NCBI GenBank assembly: GCA_028023455.1
Contig: JAQFVV010000152.1
Coordinates: 2,606,001-2,670,000, forward strand
DNA from: Epiperipatus broadwayi
Lineage: Eukaryota > Onychophora > Udeonychophora > Euonychophora > Peripatidae
Direction: 5' to 3'
DNA: 64,000 nt
A program made the translations under genes and the position numbers. Below, one piece after another: positions 12,170 through 24,250 of the stretch. Numbering within the stretch: position 1 is the stretch's first letter; every line of letters starts with the position of its first letter. Under the pieces are notes generated by a model that was not told the DNA's origin, ran no database searches, and saw nothing but the letters and a program-made list of their open reading frames with translations.

Positions 12170-13778
12170 AATAAGTGTAATTTAAGTGATTGAGTTCTAC
12201 TTATAAATATCTATAAAGAAACCTTCACATTAATTTACAATATTGAATTAAAACAAAAATAATTAGGTATTTATTTTATTACAAACCCATTTTATTTGTT
12301 ACATTTAATTTGTTAAAATGTGATAATTATAAAAAATTTCTAGAAACCACTATTCATGATTGATAATTTAAAATTTTTGTAATGAATATTAATAATTTTA
12401 GTTGACATGTCATAACAGTCTATGTTATTTGTATTTTGACATCATGTGTCTATATATGGTATTAAATAAAAGAGCTTTGTGATGCACTTATAACATATCC
12501 AGTTATTAATTTTTTTTTCAAAAATTTTAGGATTTTTCTTTCAGGTAGCTCATCCATCATCTTTATAGCTAACTATCTGATATAGTAAATGGATATCTGA
12601 TTATTCATAGCAAAAGTGTAAAATAAGAATAGAAAATTTCTCAACCTCATCATCCAATAATTGGCAGTGTGCGCTTGACAATTAAAATGAATATTTAAAT
12701 TATTATTAGTCTTAAACCTTAATGTTTAGATTTTGAATCTGCTTTTCATTTACTGTGTCCTATTTTTTTTTTCTATAAGATTTTAGCAGGTAAACTTATC
12801 TTTTAACCAAGTGCACAGTCTAAAGATTGGAATTATGATAGTTTATTAAATTGAGTTCATTTTGTGTTTTTTTGTAGTCACCAACTATATTAGAATTTGT
12901 GATAAGTTCTATGATAATTGGTTTATGAATGGCATACCTATCAGGTTGTCATTGACTGACTGTCATCTCTAGATGAAAAATAACTATAACTAGTGATCCC
13001 ATATGATTTAAGATTTATAAATAATAAGTTAGTTGCAAACTATAACATGAAAAATAAGGAACATGAAATTGATATGGAAAATAATAGGAAGTTGATCATA
13101 GTTAAATCATACAAAGTATGAATTTATTAAAAGGCTGAGTTGATATTCTTCCCCATTTCAGGTTCATTTGACTTTTTTTTTTTTGTCAGGTCTTAATGCT
13201 GTTGATCATATGAGCTTTAATTTTTTAAAAAAACATTTAAACTTCAGATAAGATTGCAACTAGGGCTTGGATTTTTTGCAGTATTTTTACTGATTGTAAC
13301 AACACTACTAATCATGCTTATCTATTTTTGTGGTTCAATAAACTGATATAATCTGTATGCCATATATATATATATAATCAGGATTTAGTTACTTCTATTT
13401 TTATTATTCTGTCACATTTTATTGATAGTCTTTCGCTTATTCTACTGAGTTAATAATGAATAACATATCAAGTTTAAGAGTAAGCATGTTTAATAACATA
13501 ACCATTGATGTTTGATTGAATGGCAATTTATAAATCACATTTTGTTAACACAATCTTATAATGTTATTAGACTTTCTTAGATGTTTAAGACCAATCTTAT
13601 TGCATGAATTTATTAATAATAACATAGTAATCACAAATTATTATTCTTCCTTCATATTTATAAAAAAATCTTCAATTGGAATGGACCAGTCAGATATCTT
13701 TACAGATGTTATATTATCTTAATTGAATAATTCATTCAAGTTCTTTTTTATTTTTTGTTTGAAGCTTACAGCATTGTA
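12170..13778. other. AT-rich DNA, no gene seen
   Basis: Nothing beyond simple sequence was recognised, including a short TA run near 13361-13375. Confidence 0.45.
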
Positions 13779-13780
13779 TA

Positions 13781-14839
13781 AGGTGTGACAATTTAATTCC
13801 TGCAATAGTCATGTAGTGTCACTCATGACCTAATTGTATTGAAATCACACAAGTATTCATGTTTGAACATGTTTAAGCTAACACGAGCATAAATTTTAAG
13901 CTGCTAGAATTAGTTGTTAGTCAGCTATTGAAAAGGTAATAAATATCCATGTGTGAAAATTGGCAAATGTACTAATGAAACTTTACAACTGTTTCAAGTG
14001 GTTTAAGATGTGACAGATGATCCCAGAAGTGGACAGCCAAAAACAACAATGTCTTTTATTAATATTTAAAAAATGTGAGATGTAATACGGTCCGATTGGC
14101 TGTTGAATGTGAGATTAATAGCTGAAGAATTGCAGATTAATTGAAAAACAGACTAATTTTAAATAAAGAATTGGGCACAAATATTTCTACAAAGTTTGTG
14201 CCTTGGATCTTGTCAGATGAACAGAACAGTGGTGATTTGATGTTGCAACTGATATTTCTTCAAATGTGCATCTGCTTCTGAGAATAATTACAGTTCATGA
14301 AACTTGATGCTTACAGTATGACCCAGAAACAAAATGCCATCCACCAAGTATTTATTGAACAGGGATAAACAATCAACCAACATTATTATTTTAAAGTACT
14401 TCAAAGATTACGAAATTCTGTTAAAAGAAAAAGACTGGAATTATGGCCTGATAAGTGGATTATACATCATGACAATGAGCCAAGTCATAGTGCACTCATT
14501 GTGAAAAACTTTTTGGCCAAAAAATCAATTACACAACTAGACCATCCTGGCTATTTATCTGACTTAACTCCCTGTGATTTTTGCTTATTTCCAAAATTAA
14601 AAAACTGCACTGAAAGGATGAAGATTTTCTACTATAACTGATATCCAACAGAATGTGAGATAGCTGGTCAACTGTATTCCCAAAAATGAGTTCCAGGTGT
14701 GTTTGAGAAATGGAAATACCATTTTAGTCATTGTATAGATGCACAAGGTGGCTAATTTGAAGATAACAGTATTCACTGGTATATACTTCTACATGTATAT
14801 TTTACAAAGATGTTTTCTGGTAATTAAATTGTCACACCT
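13781..14839 (+). mobile_element. Mariner/Tc1-superfamily element with terminal inverted repeats
   Basis: The left end 'aggtgtgacaatttaatt' at 13781 is matched in inverted orientation by the right end finishing at 14839. TA flanks the left end and a TA lies within 3 bp of the right end, consistent with TA target duplication. The interior carries a decayed transposase (separate entry). Confidence 0.8.
13960..14765 (+). pseudogene. Mariner transposase pseudogene (SETMAR/GVQW-like)
   Basis: Translating across frame breaks gives the mariner landmarks in order. A YDPETK-like block (about 14318) is followed by the catalytic second-Asp block 'WIIHHDNEPSHSA' (about 14459-14497). Then come 'FLAKKSITQLDHP' and 'LSDLTPCDFCLFPKLK' (about 14511-14602), which hold the third acidic residue of the D,D34D triad. 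A C-terminal 'FEKWKYHFSHCIDAQGG' block lies near 14703-14753. An intact protein would be about 340 residues and would perform cut-and-paste transposition at TA sites. Several frameshifts and stops make this copy dead. Confidence 0.85.
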
Positions 14840-14843
14840 CATA

Positions 14844-16740
14844 TATAGCTTATAATTTTGTAGGAGTAGTATTTTTATTTATTGGTAACTCACCCATTTT
14901 AGTTTCACTATTTTATGTTTCTGGGAAAATAGATCTGGAAATGTATATTTTTCAATATCATTCTTGTTTTTAACTTTGTTCATGGATGTTAACATTCTTT
15001 CTATAAGTTTAAACATTTGTATTATAAGATGGAAACATTTCTTGTAAGTAGTTTTATATTTATTATTTTTAATCATAAGTAAATGAATATTATACTGTTT
15101 ATTATCCATGAACTTCTTTCACCAAATAATGTCCTTTTTCTGAAAATTAAAACCTGTATTGGAGGTTACCGTCTTTGTAAAATGCCTTTGTTCAAACAAA
15201 TACATGTTGTCTTTTTAAAACAATGTCCACTTTTGTTAAGAAATATATTTTTTTATTAACACTATAGTTTTCATAGCTAAAAACTCCATTTCACATTAGA
15301 ATATTCAATTTTTTTCATATTCTTTAACTTGTTCAATAATTAATTTAAAGCAATACATTGTTTGACAATTTCTTTATAAATCAACTCTTATTTTTTTTTG
15401 ATAAAATTATCGATGAAGAAAATTATTAGATATCCCCATTAGGAGTTTTATAATAATGTTTTTTGGAGTAAATTATCTAAAATAAAAACAATCAAATATA
15501 ATACAAAGGTGTGGAGGCTAAGATTTTTTCTATTGATATACATACAGCTGAATCTTATTTCATTTTTTTTAATGTTAGTAGACTAAAAATGCCTTAAAAT
15601 GATTTTTTTTTTAGTTTAAAACATTAAATAGGACAATATTTATTTATCCTAACTCATTATTTTTGTCTATTCATCTCTCCTGCTCCCTATTAAATCACCA
15701 AATGATATTTCTAACATATATATTTTGTAAACTGACAGTTTAATTTTTGAAAGTAGTTCTTGTGACTCCATTCTAATTTTTTGTTGAATTTTCTGGCTAA
15801 TCTGTAATACAAATTCACTGTAGTTCTTTAATACAAAAAACTTTATTAAACAGGACTTAAAATCAAATTTAATAATTTGACGCATCTCTCTTTTTTTAAA
15901 CGTCTCTCACATCCTGCAAGTATTATTTTGTAATGAGATTTAGGATATATTATTTATTAGCTATTTCTCACATTTCTGGATTAATATTCCCTATTTATGA
16001 TTAAATTTTTATGACAGATTTTTTTTTTTTTTAAGAATTATAATTGATCATTTTTATGAAACAACTATTTACTGCTTTCTAATCATAACCCCATATAAAT
16101 ATGTGCAATTCGTCATGTATTTTGAATCCATTTTTTATCATGAGCAGTAAGAATTAAAACTATATACACTTTACTAATGTAATAATATACTATAAATATA
16201 ATATGATAATACTAATATATATTTGAATATTTCAATATATCTATTCACCAAGTAAGTGATTTTGTTGTAATGGTACATATTATGGAATTCAGATATGATG
16301 ATTAATAAGTATTAGTTAATCACATATTGCCAAAACAAATATGTAATAATAATAGGGCGAACATATATATAAAGTGTGTAGTGTGATTTGAACTAAATAA
16401 AAATAAATGGATTGACTATAACTTTATCTCAGTAATCTATTTGTAATAAATAAATATGATAATGGATTGCTGTATAAACAAAAACACTGTTAAATATGTA
16501 CTCTAATAAAAAAATTAAATATATCAATAGTGTTTATTTGTAAACACCAACATTCCTTATCAATCCTATTTTGTATGTATACTTTAAAATGATTTCGGAT
16601 AGTGCCAGGAAGTCTTCATGTGTACAATATATATGTGGGTATTTGGCAAAACAAAACAAAAAATCATGTTGAAATAGCACAAGGAATAGAGTATTGTATA
16701 AAAAACTTTTTATATAATTGGTGTTACATTATTAAAGTCA
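14844..16740. other. AT-rich DNA, no gene seen
   Basis: Short minus-strand frames of 72-76 codons lack any domain and are best treated as chance. No RNA gene or repeat structure was recognised. Confidence 0.45.
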
Positions 16741-16744
16741 AACA

Positions 16745-17000
16745 CTTTATGACATAATTAACACATCTGCCTACCATGCCTATAACATAGATTCAAATCT
16801 GGACTACGTATATAGTTGGCCCATTGTCAGTAGTTATCCATCCATATTAGTCATTAAGTGGATATTCAGCTATTTTTAGCCAGAGATTAAAAACAAGGAT
16901 AGTAAATAGCTCAAATTCTCACTATCCAGAAATTAGCATATCTGATGAGGATAGTCCCTTTGTTTGCTGTTTCTTTTTAGGGGTTAAGAGTGACTTTGCT
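16745..17000 (+). mobile_element. tRNA-derived SINE, degenerate
   Basis: The first 60 bases read like a tRNA with a pol III A-box-like start, an anticodon arm around 'ctgcctaccatgcc' and a B-box-like 'agattcaaatct'. Low-identity SINE body sequence follows, including 'tatccagaaattagcat', which recalls the 6.1-kb family. The boundaries are approximate. It is old and non-coding. Confidence 0.45.
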
Positions 17001-17384
17001 CTTCAATAGGCTATTTAAACTTTGCTTTATCTATCTTTTTATCCAAAGCAATTTCTGATTTGACTTATCTATTTCAAAAGTGTAGATCTGATTTAGTGAT
17101 ATATTCTTATATCATAGCTAGAGACATTTTTATAGATAAACTACTGTGGTTGATAATTTCCATTTAGTAATAAAATACCATTTATATGTGAGATGTATAC
17201 TTGGCATGATTATTCATTGGTTTGACATATTTTACATTATATGATAATTTAATGTTAATAAAAAAGATTTTGTGCCTAATTATAAATTTAAAGCACCTGA
17301 TCATATTTGTGAACAAATTGATATTAACTATATTGATACAAACATGTCAGAGATTGTTGAATCCACTATATAATAAGTAATATC

Positions 17385-18300
17385 AATGCTATTAGTGTAG
17401 CAGGTTATTGAAATACTCTCTTTAGCTACAGCACAAAACAATATTTTTTATGAGAAAAGATTGGACTGTCTTCTTTCATTACTTCATTTTCTTATATAGA
17501 GAGTTGTCTGGAACACTTAGGTTAGAAAGAATAAATATCAGACCTATCATGTAATTTATCTTAAAGATATCTTCAATTGATTAATATTATTGATTGACAT
17601 GTCTCAGAGTATTCTCAATTTAAACATTAACACTGATTCAAACACTGAAAATATGGAAATCTTGAAGTATAACTTTAAGCTGGACATATATTACGTATTT
17701 TCATTGTTTGAATCGGTGATGACAGTATTTAAATTGAGAAATCTCTCAGACATGCTAATCACTAATATCAGTCAATTGCAAATATCTTTAAATAAATAAT
17801 GTGATTAATGTAATATTCATTCTTTCTAGACTATGGGTTTCACATGATTCTATATTTAAGATAATGAGAGAAGACAATCTGACCTTTTTTTGAAAAAAAT
17901 TATCTTATACTGTGATTAGAGAGTATTTCAGTTACCTATTGTATCAGCGATATGAGTATTAATCTTAACTTATTACATATTATATTATTAAGCATTGGAA
18001 GTATCTTATATTACATAATTTCATTGTTAGAATTGGTGTTGAAAATCTTTAAATTGAGAAAATTCTCAGACATGTCAGTTGAAAATATCTTTAAATAAAT
18101 TTGGGATTGATATAATATGTATTCTTTCTAATCTAAGTGTTTTAGACAATTCTCTGTATAAGAAAATGAAGTAACAAGAGAAGGTGGCCATATCTTTTCT
18201 AGTAAAAATTATTGTCATGCTGTGATAGAGATTATTTCGATTGCTTATTGTACTACTGGCATGAGTATTAATCTTGTTATTAGTAAGCACTGGAAATATA
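17385..18300. repeat. Inverted plus tandem repeat cluster
   Basis: Segments near 17690-17960 and 17990-18300 are direct imperfect copies of about 300 bp (shared 'aaattgagaaa', 'tctcagacatg', 'aatatctttaaataaat'). About 17400-17660 is related in reverse complement. The result is one inverted and two tandem copies. The 69- to 75-codon frames in this region derive from these repeats and show no domain. Confidence 0.6.
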
Positions 18301-19316
18301 TTAAGTAATATTCTATTTTGTTGTCTGAAATAATTAGTTTTATTATTTCTCTAATATAAATAACAATAATATTTAATATTCCTATGCATTCAATACTATG
18401 CAATAATTTTATTAATTTCTCCAAGCTGACAGTTTTAACCACATGACATTCTTCAGAGCTGTAAATATACAATGCATATAAGTATCAATGTTATTATAAT
18501 ATTACTATATGCATGCAATGTAAATTGTCTATACATATTTTTATGTATAGGACATTAATTACATTTATTATTTATATTCAGTTTTATCCTCAGTAACAAC
18601 ATTACAGCGCATGTGGATAGGATGTAAATCCCATTTGTTTAAATTATATATTATTTATTTAAGAATTAATATAACCCATATTGAAAATACTTTCACCTTT
18701 TTTATTATTATTATTGTTAAAGTCTTTTATTATAGTATCTTCCAAAAAAATAATTATATGCCATATATTGTAATGGGAAAAGATCATGTGAATTTATAGG
18801 GTTATATTAAATTATAATAACTATCCTTTTAGGCTACTGGCCTATTTTAATATACCAAATGCAATCTAAGGAGATCTACCTTGGGTAATTTATACTCGTA
18901 TAAATATGAAAATCACTATATTCCAAAATCATGTAAAAAACTGATGCCTGATACTCATATGATCCATTCTATAGGTCTTCATATTTAATATTATTTATAA
19001 ATGGGCATTTGGCCATTTAATAATTCATTAAATTCAAAGAATAAAATAAATATGTTTAATTCTATAGCTGACTTCAAGAAACTTCTGAGATTTGATCTTA
19101 CATACTTGGCTTTTAAATTGTGGATGATAGTCAAACTGAGCCTCTGCACTTTTTATCATCAACTTTTTTCAGAGGACTGATTTCACTTCCAGATACATCA
19201 TTTAACTCTAAAATTTTCAGAAAAGATACAATTTATGAAAGATAATTTTTATTAGTACTGGCTATCAGAAAAGGCTATTTATTGATGAAGAGTATTGAAA
19301 ATTTGTTGCTCACACT
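18301..19316. other. AT-rich DNA, no gene seen
   Basis: No coding, RNA or repeat signal was recognised. Confidence 0.45.
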
Positions 19317-20090
19317 ACTTACGCTTACTTAACTAAACATTGTTATATACAGTAACAAGACTAAAATGTGAACATGCTATTTTACTTAACATATTTATTA
19401 AAGTAATTAAACATAACTAACATCATAGATATACATATTACAGGTTTGAATAAGTACATCTGTCCAATATATTTTTGACCCATCACTAAACATTAATTAA
19501 TCTTGATTAATTTACTCATTGTCCAACAGAAGTTATGAAATTATTATCTAACGTAGTGTATTGGCTATATCTGACTAATGAGCCAAATTCATTCATATTA
19601 TAGTTTAAACAATAGTATAAAACAATTGAGATTTCTTCTTCCATTTTAATCCCACAAAAATTGAGAATATTTCCATGTTACAATATTTATTATCGAAATA
19701 AAGTTTAGAGAATAATAAAACCTATTCTTACTTAACTAAACATTTTTATATGTAAGAACAAGACTAAAATGTGAACATGCTATTTTAATTAATCAATGCC
19801 ATTTATTAAAGTAAGTAAAACAAAAATAACAATAAGAAATTCATACTTCACTGTCATAGATCTATATGTTGTAGGTATGAATTAGTACATCTGTCAGATA
19901 TATTTTTGATCTATCACTAAACATTAGTTTAATCTGAATTATTTTAGTCATTGTCCAGCAGTAGATATGAAATTATTATATACTATAGTATATTGGCAAT
20001 ATCTGACACATGAGCCAAATTGATCTATATTATAGTCAAAAAAATTTCTATGTTACAATATCATTATTTAGATAATAATAAATTATAAAT
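19317..20090 (+). repeat. Direct tandem duplication, about 400-bp unit
   Basis: About 19317-19722 and 19723-20090 align along their whole length. Both contain 'cttacttaactaaacatt', 'agactaaaatgtgaacatg', 'cactaaacatta' and 'gagccaaatt' in the same order and spacing. They differ by many substitutions and small indels, so the duplication is old. No coding content. Confidence 0.75.
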
Positions 20091-20408
20091 ATCTATGATC
20101 ATACTTAAATTCACTTAACAATTTATAAAATGTCTAATTTGAAGTAGTTTCCCTACTCTTAACTGATTTTTTTTTCTTGACTTTAAAGGTTCATTATTGT
20201 TTTTCACTGGTTTTCAAAATATAGTCATTTTTGATTCCATAGGGTGATTTCAATGTTTGCTAGCTTACAGGTTGAGTTGAAGTTTATGTTTTTTTGCAAC
20301 TATTGCATCTTAGATATCACAGAAAAGCCTTCAGCATCTCTAGTATTGATTAGACCAAATACATTATTTTGCATGGCAGCAATGAGCTGATGTTTTTCTA
20401 GTACTTAA

Positions 20409-21745
20409 CTAGTTATTTGCAGATGATATCTTATTGTGCCCAGAAAGTAGGGAAGATATGGAAGTTATGCTGAAGACTTGCAAGAATGGATAAAGAAATA
20501 GGGATTAAATTTAATGAAGAAAAATCAAAAGTAGTTATGATTAATATTGAGGGAAGAGAAGAGAATTTTTATTGGGAGATATAAAGTTAAGTGTGCTGAA
20601 TAGGTATAACTATTTGGGAATTGTCTTAAGTAATCAGAGAAATTGCTTGGATGAATGGGAGAAAAAATTGATAAATGAAGCAAAGAAAAGAAAGGGACTG
20701 ATAAAGAAATTAATAGTGTTTTCATAGAATAAAGATGGTAACATATGGTAACAATGCATTATGTATTAGTGAAGGGTGTTAGTTTACTTGGAAAAAATAC
20801 AAAGAGAAATAGGAAGACATGCATTTGATGCAGATATGTAGATGGCAAAGGAGGCAATTCAAGGAGAGATGGGATCATCAAGCTTTTATATAAAATGAAA
20901 ATGTTCAGTAGATTGCAATTTATAGATAATAAGAGAATAGCCAAAATAGTATTTGTGTTATGAGTAAAGAGCAGAGAACAACATGGATGAGAAGGATAGT
21001 CCGGAATGCAGATTTGGATAAAGAATTTGTCAGTATCTTTATACAAAAGTTGAGATGATTGTAATAGGAGAATTGTTGAGTGTTATAGTGGCAGGAAATG
21101 TGATAAAATAGATGTATTATTAAGGAATAGAGAGTTGGAAAGATGGAGAACTAGTATGGAGAATAAAAAGAGTTTAAATATATATAGAAATAAGTAGAAT
21201 ATTGGATGCATGTTAATTTATGATAATAGCATGGAAAGTAGTTTACTATTTAAGGCTTTATTAGGATCTTTAGCAAGAGGGAATATACACATAAATGGAA
21301 AAATATGGGTGATTTAGTCTGCAAATTACGTAGGTAAGGCATTGAAAATATTGCATTTGTTAATTGAATGTAAGTGCCTGCAAGCAGAAAGCGTACAAAT
21401 AATGAAGCGAAAGAAGAAATATAAACAAAGTGATTATACAGAGTGCGTTCTTGATTTTTATGCTGGGTTTGGGAAAAGATAAGGGAGATTTAGATATAAA
21501 GGCCATGGAATTGGCAAAGATTATGTTGTAGAAATGGGATGGAGCTGGATTGAGAAGAATATGGGAAAAACTTAGGGTGGGGAATGGAAAGGGAATTTAA
21601 AGTGGCTAACAGGTTTTTCTGGGCATAGTGGCTGAGAGATTCCTGACTGAAAAAGGAGAAACCACAATGTATTGCAGTGCATGTGATTGTGTAAAACGAA
21701 ACATCTTGAAAGGGTTCTATTAAGGAATGGAAGCTGGATAGATAT
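20409..21745 (+). pseudogene. LINE reverse transcriptase pseudogene (jockey/CR1-like), 5'-truncated
   Basis: The copy starts at the catalytic box of reverse transcriptase: 'LFADDILLCPES' is read near 20411-20446, with the paired aspartates that bind metal. Downstream come 'GIKFNEEKSKVVMIN' (about 20501-20545), 'YNYLGIVLS' (about 20608) and 'KKLINEAKKRKGLIK' (about 20665). The C-terminal segment runs to about 21710. Multiple stops and frameshifts are present. The reverse transcriptase of such elements copies the element's own RNA at a nicked target. A sister copy lies on the minus strand at 58366-59675. Confidence 0.8.
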
Positions 21746-23164
21746 ATTAAAGAATATTTTTATTCATAGTGAGATATCTATTTCAATTTTATTTTAAATT
21801 GATTATTTTTAATTTTGTATATAGAAGGCAACATTATGCAAATTTTAACATTGAAACTTGATCAGTTAAAGTAATGATACATTTTCATCTTGAGTAATGG
21901 GGAAGCTTCAGGTTATGTAGAATTAAAATCATGTTCATTTTTATAACTCATTATAGTCACTATAAAGGATTTTTAAATTGGTCATATTTTGATATAGCAT
22001 TTGTCTGGTGAAATTTGACATCTGTTCAGCAGTTTAGATATATATCTGGCATCTTGAGTTCACTACACCTCAGAACATTTTAGAAAAATCAGACTTTTTC
22101 TTCTAATTTTCCATGCACAATAGTCTGCTGTCAAAATGAGCTTTTACATTAAGCATTAAAAAGAAACTATATCTTCTGGGGATTACTTAGAACCCTATCA
22201 TTTCTTTTCATAAGCTAGAATTTTGCTTATTTTAAATCTTACTTATACTTTTAACAAGGTGCTCTCTTTATGAAGGTTTTTTTTATTATTATCTATAGGA
22301 TCAATTTGTATTTTCCTAATTAATCTAATTACTTTATAATTCTCAATAAGCATAGAAGTTTTCTTTTTTTTTTAATCAGTAAAGCTCATAAAAAAATATT
22401 TTACTTAATTTTATATAATTAGATTCAATCCTTAATTAATATGTTTCCCCTTAATGCCAACATAGTTTCCCTAATATCTAAAAAATTTTGATCTAAATAT
22501 TTTTTTAGTTTTATTCTCTTTTAATAATAATGTACTATAAAATAATTCCTTTATTTAAATTTTTTTTTTTCTATATAATTATAAATTTAATCTTAATCAC
22601 AATAATTAACCATATTTCAAAATTATTTATACAATCTAGAAATAACTCTTGAAAGAAAAAAATTTTTTTTTACTATTTCCTTTTCTTTAAATATTTAGTG
22701 AATAAAATTGAATGTGTATTTTTGCTTTTCTTTTACGTATTGGTTGAATATAATAATTTGAACATATTTCACCTTTTTATTAATCTTAAAGTCAGGATCT
22801 GCACCTTATTTTTCATGCATACACTTGTATATTTGGATATCAATCTATTCTTTTGATGTTTTCACTAATTTATTAACCAATTTCAGTGTTCTTTGATTCT
22901 ATATTGCCAACAGTAACTATTCTAAGTTCCTATTGCTATTCCTGCCTTTGTTAATAAAACACCATTTCACTATAATACATTTTTATTTTTCTAGAAACTC
23001 AAAATAGGGTTTTTTTTATTTATAAAATTAACATTTTATAATATAGGTGATGTGGGTGTAATAAGTCATTTACCATCTTATTTAATTGTTGATGATCAAA
23101 CTGAGGTATCTTAAAAATAAATTATGTAAATATCAAATGTTAAGCTCTTTTCATACAGTTATAA
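21746..23164. other. AT-rich DNA, no gene seen
   Basis: Poly-T and poly-A runs dominate, especially 22260-22720. No feature was recognised. Confidence 0.45.
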
Positions 23165-24250
23165 AATACTGAAAAACTTGAGATATGCAAATTAATATGA
23201 AAAGATATAAGAAAAGAAAATTTATATTTAATAGCACTCAGCCAGCTTTCAGTGAATTCTCACCAGAGAGTCTGAATATATAGTGGCTGAGAAACGTAAA
23301 TTTGTCCCAGTATGCAAATTATATGTCCCATTTCTTTGATAGTGGGATGCAAGGGTCATTTCTATTAATTGAATGTGGTTCCATTGGAATTGCCCATGCT
23401 ACTTACATTTTTTTTTTGATTATCCCGCTTTGTGCAAACTTTTAACATTCAAGAGAGAAAAGACGTTTCCAGTAATCAACTCATGTTTAACAAAGATTAA
23501 CTTGTGTTTGTGACTTAATTTTGCTTTTTTATATATAAACAGGTGCCCTGGAAAATTCTCATTGACCTATTAGCTTGAAATTCTCCATAGTACATACACC
23601 ACACTGCAGAAAGAGGCAGAGTATGAGATCTTATATGTGATTTGGTAAACGGGTTCGAAAGATTTTAACTTTGATGTTATTTAGAAGGTTGTTTAAATAG
23701 GGAGGTGATTAAAATTCTACTCAGAATGTGTCCGCACAGATTTTCAGAGTTTTGTTAAAATATGAGGAAGGTATATAAGGATGGCTGATCCATGATTTAT
23801 CTGAGTTGTTGTTATTGGGAACTTTGTTAATGCTCTTGTAAAATTTTTCTACGATTTTAATTAATTCAGTATGATTATACCAAATATCCATTAAATCTCT
23901 AACATGTAATTCATATTAGCTTTTCTGTCCATCTTGTATTTATTTACATAGTTTTCTATTTCTGTGTAAGAAACCCTTAAGACCAGCCATTTTATGTTCA
24001 AATGGAACATTAGATTATGGATGGAGGTTTCTTCTAACTTTAATTGGGTTTACTTCCATCTTAAAATTGAGCACATCTTTGTTTTTTTTTTTTGGATATG
24101 TAAGACCAAAAAATTTATACTTTGGTTTATGTCCACGTCTTCAACAGTCTATTCGAGAGGCAATGCTCTGTCTAGTTCTGTGCAAGTATTAATAATTTTG
24201 TGCACCACAAAACATGTGAATACATTGTCTACATATCTTATATATTGAAG
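23165..24250 (-). pseudogene. Penelope-like element, 3' half, minus strand
   Basis: The minus strand of this block aligns throughout with the plus-strand Penelope copy at 27690-28780, from the segment after the catalytic 'YVDD'-type box through the linker to the 3' flank. The strand-reversed equivalents of 'INFLDL' and of the 'LPYIP' block are both present but broken by stops. It was probably once continuous with the minus-oriented reverse transcriptase piece at 27072-27325. Confidence 0.75.

Noticed and set aside
23994-24248. 84-codon plus-strand frame
   Set aside because: It is antisense to the Penelope remnant, whose recognisable protein motifs are on the minus strand.
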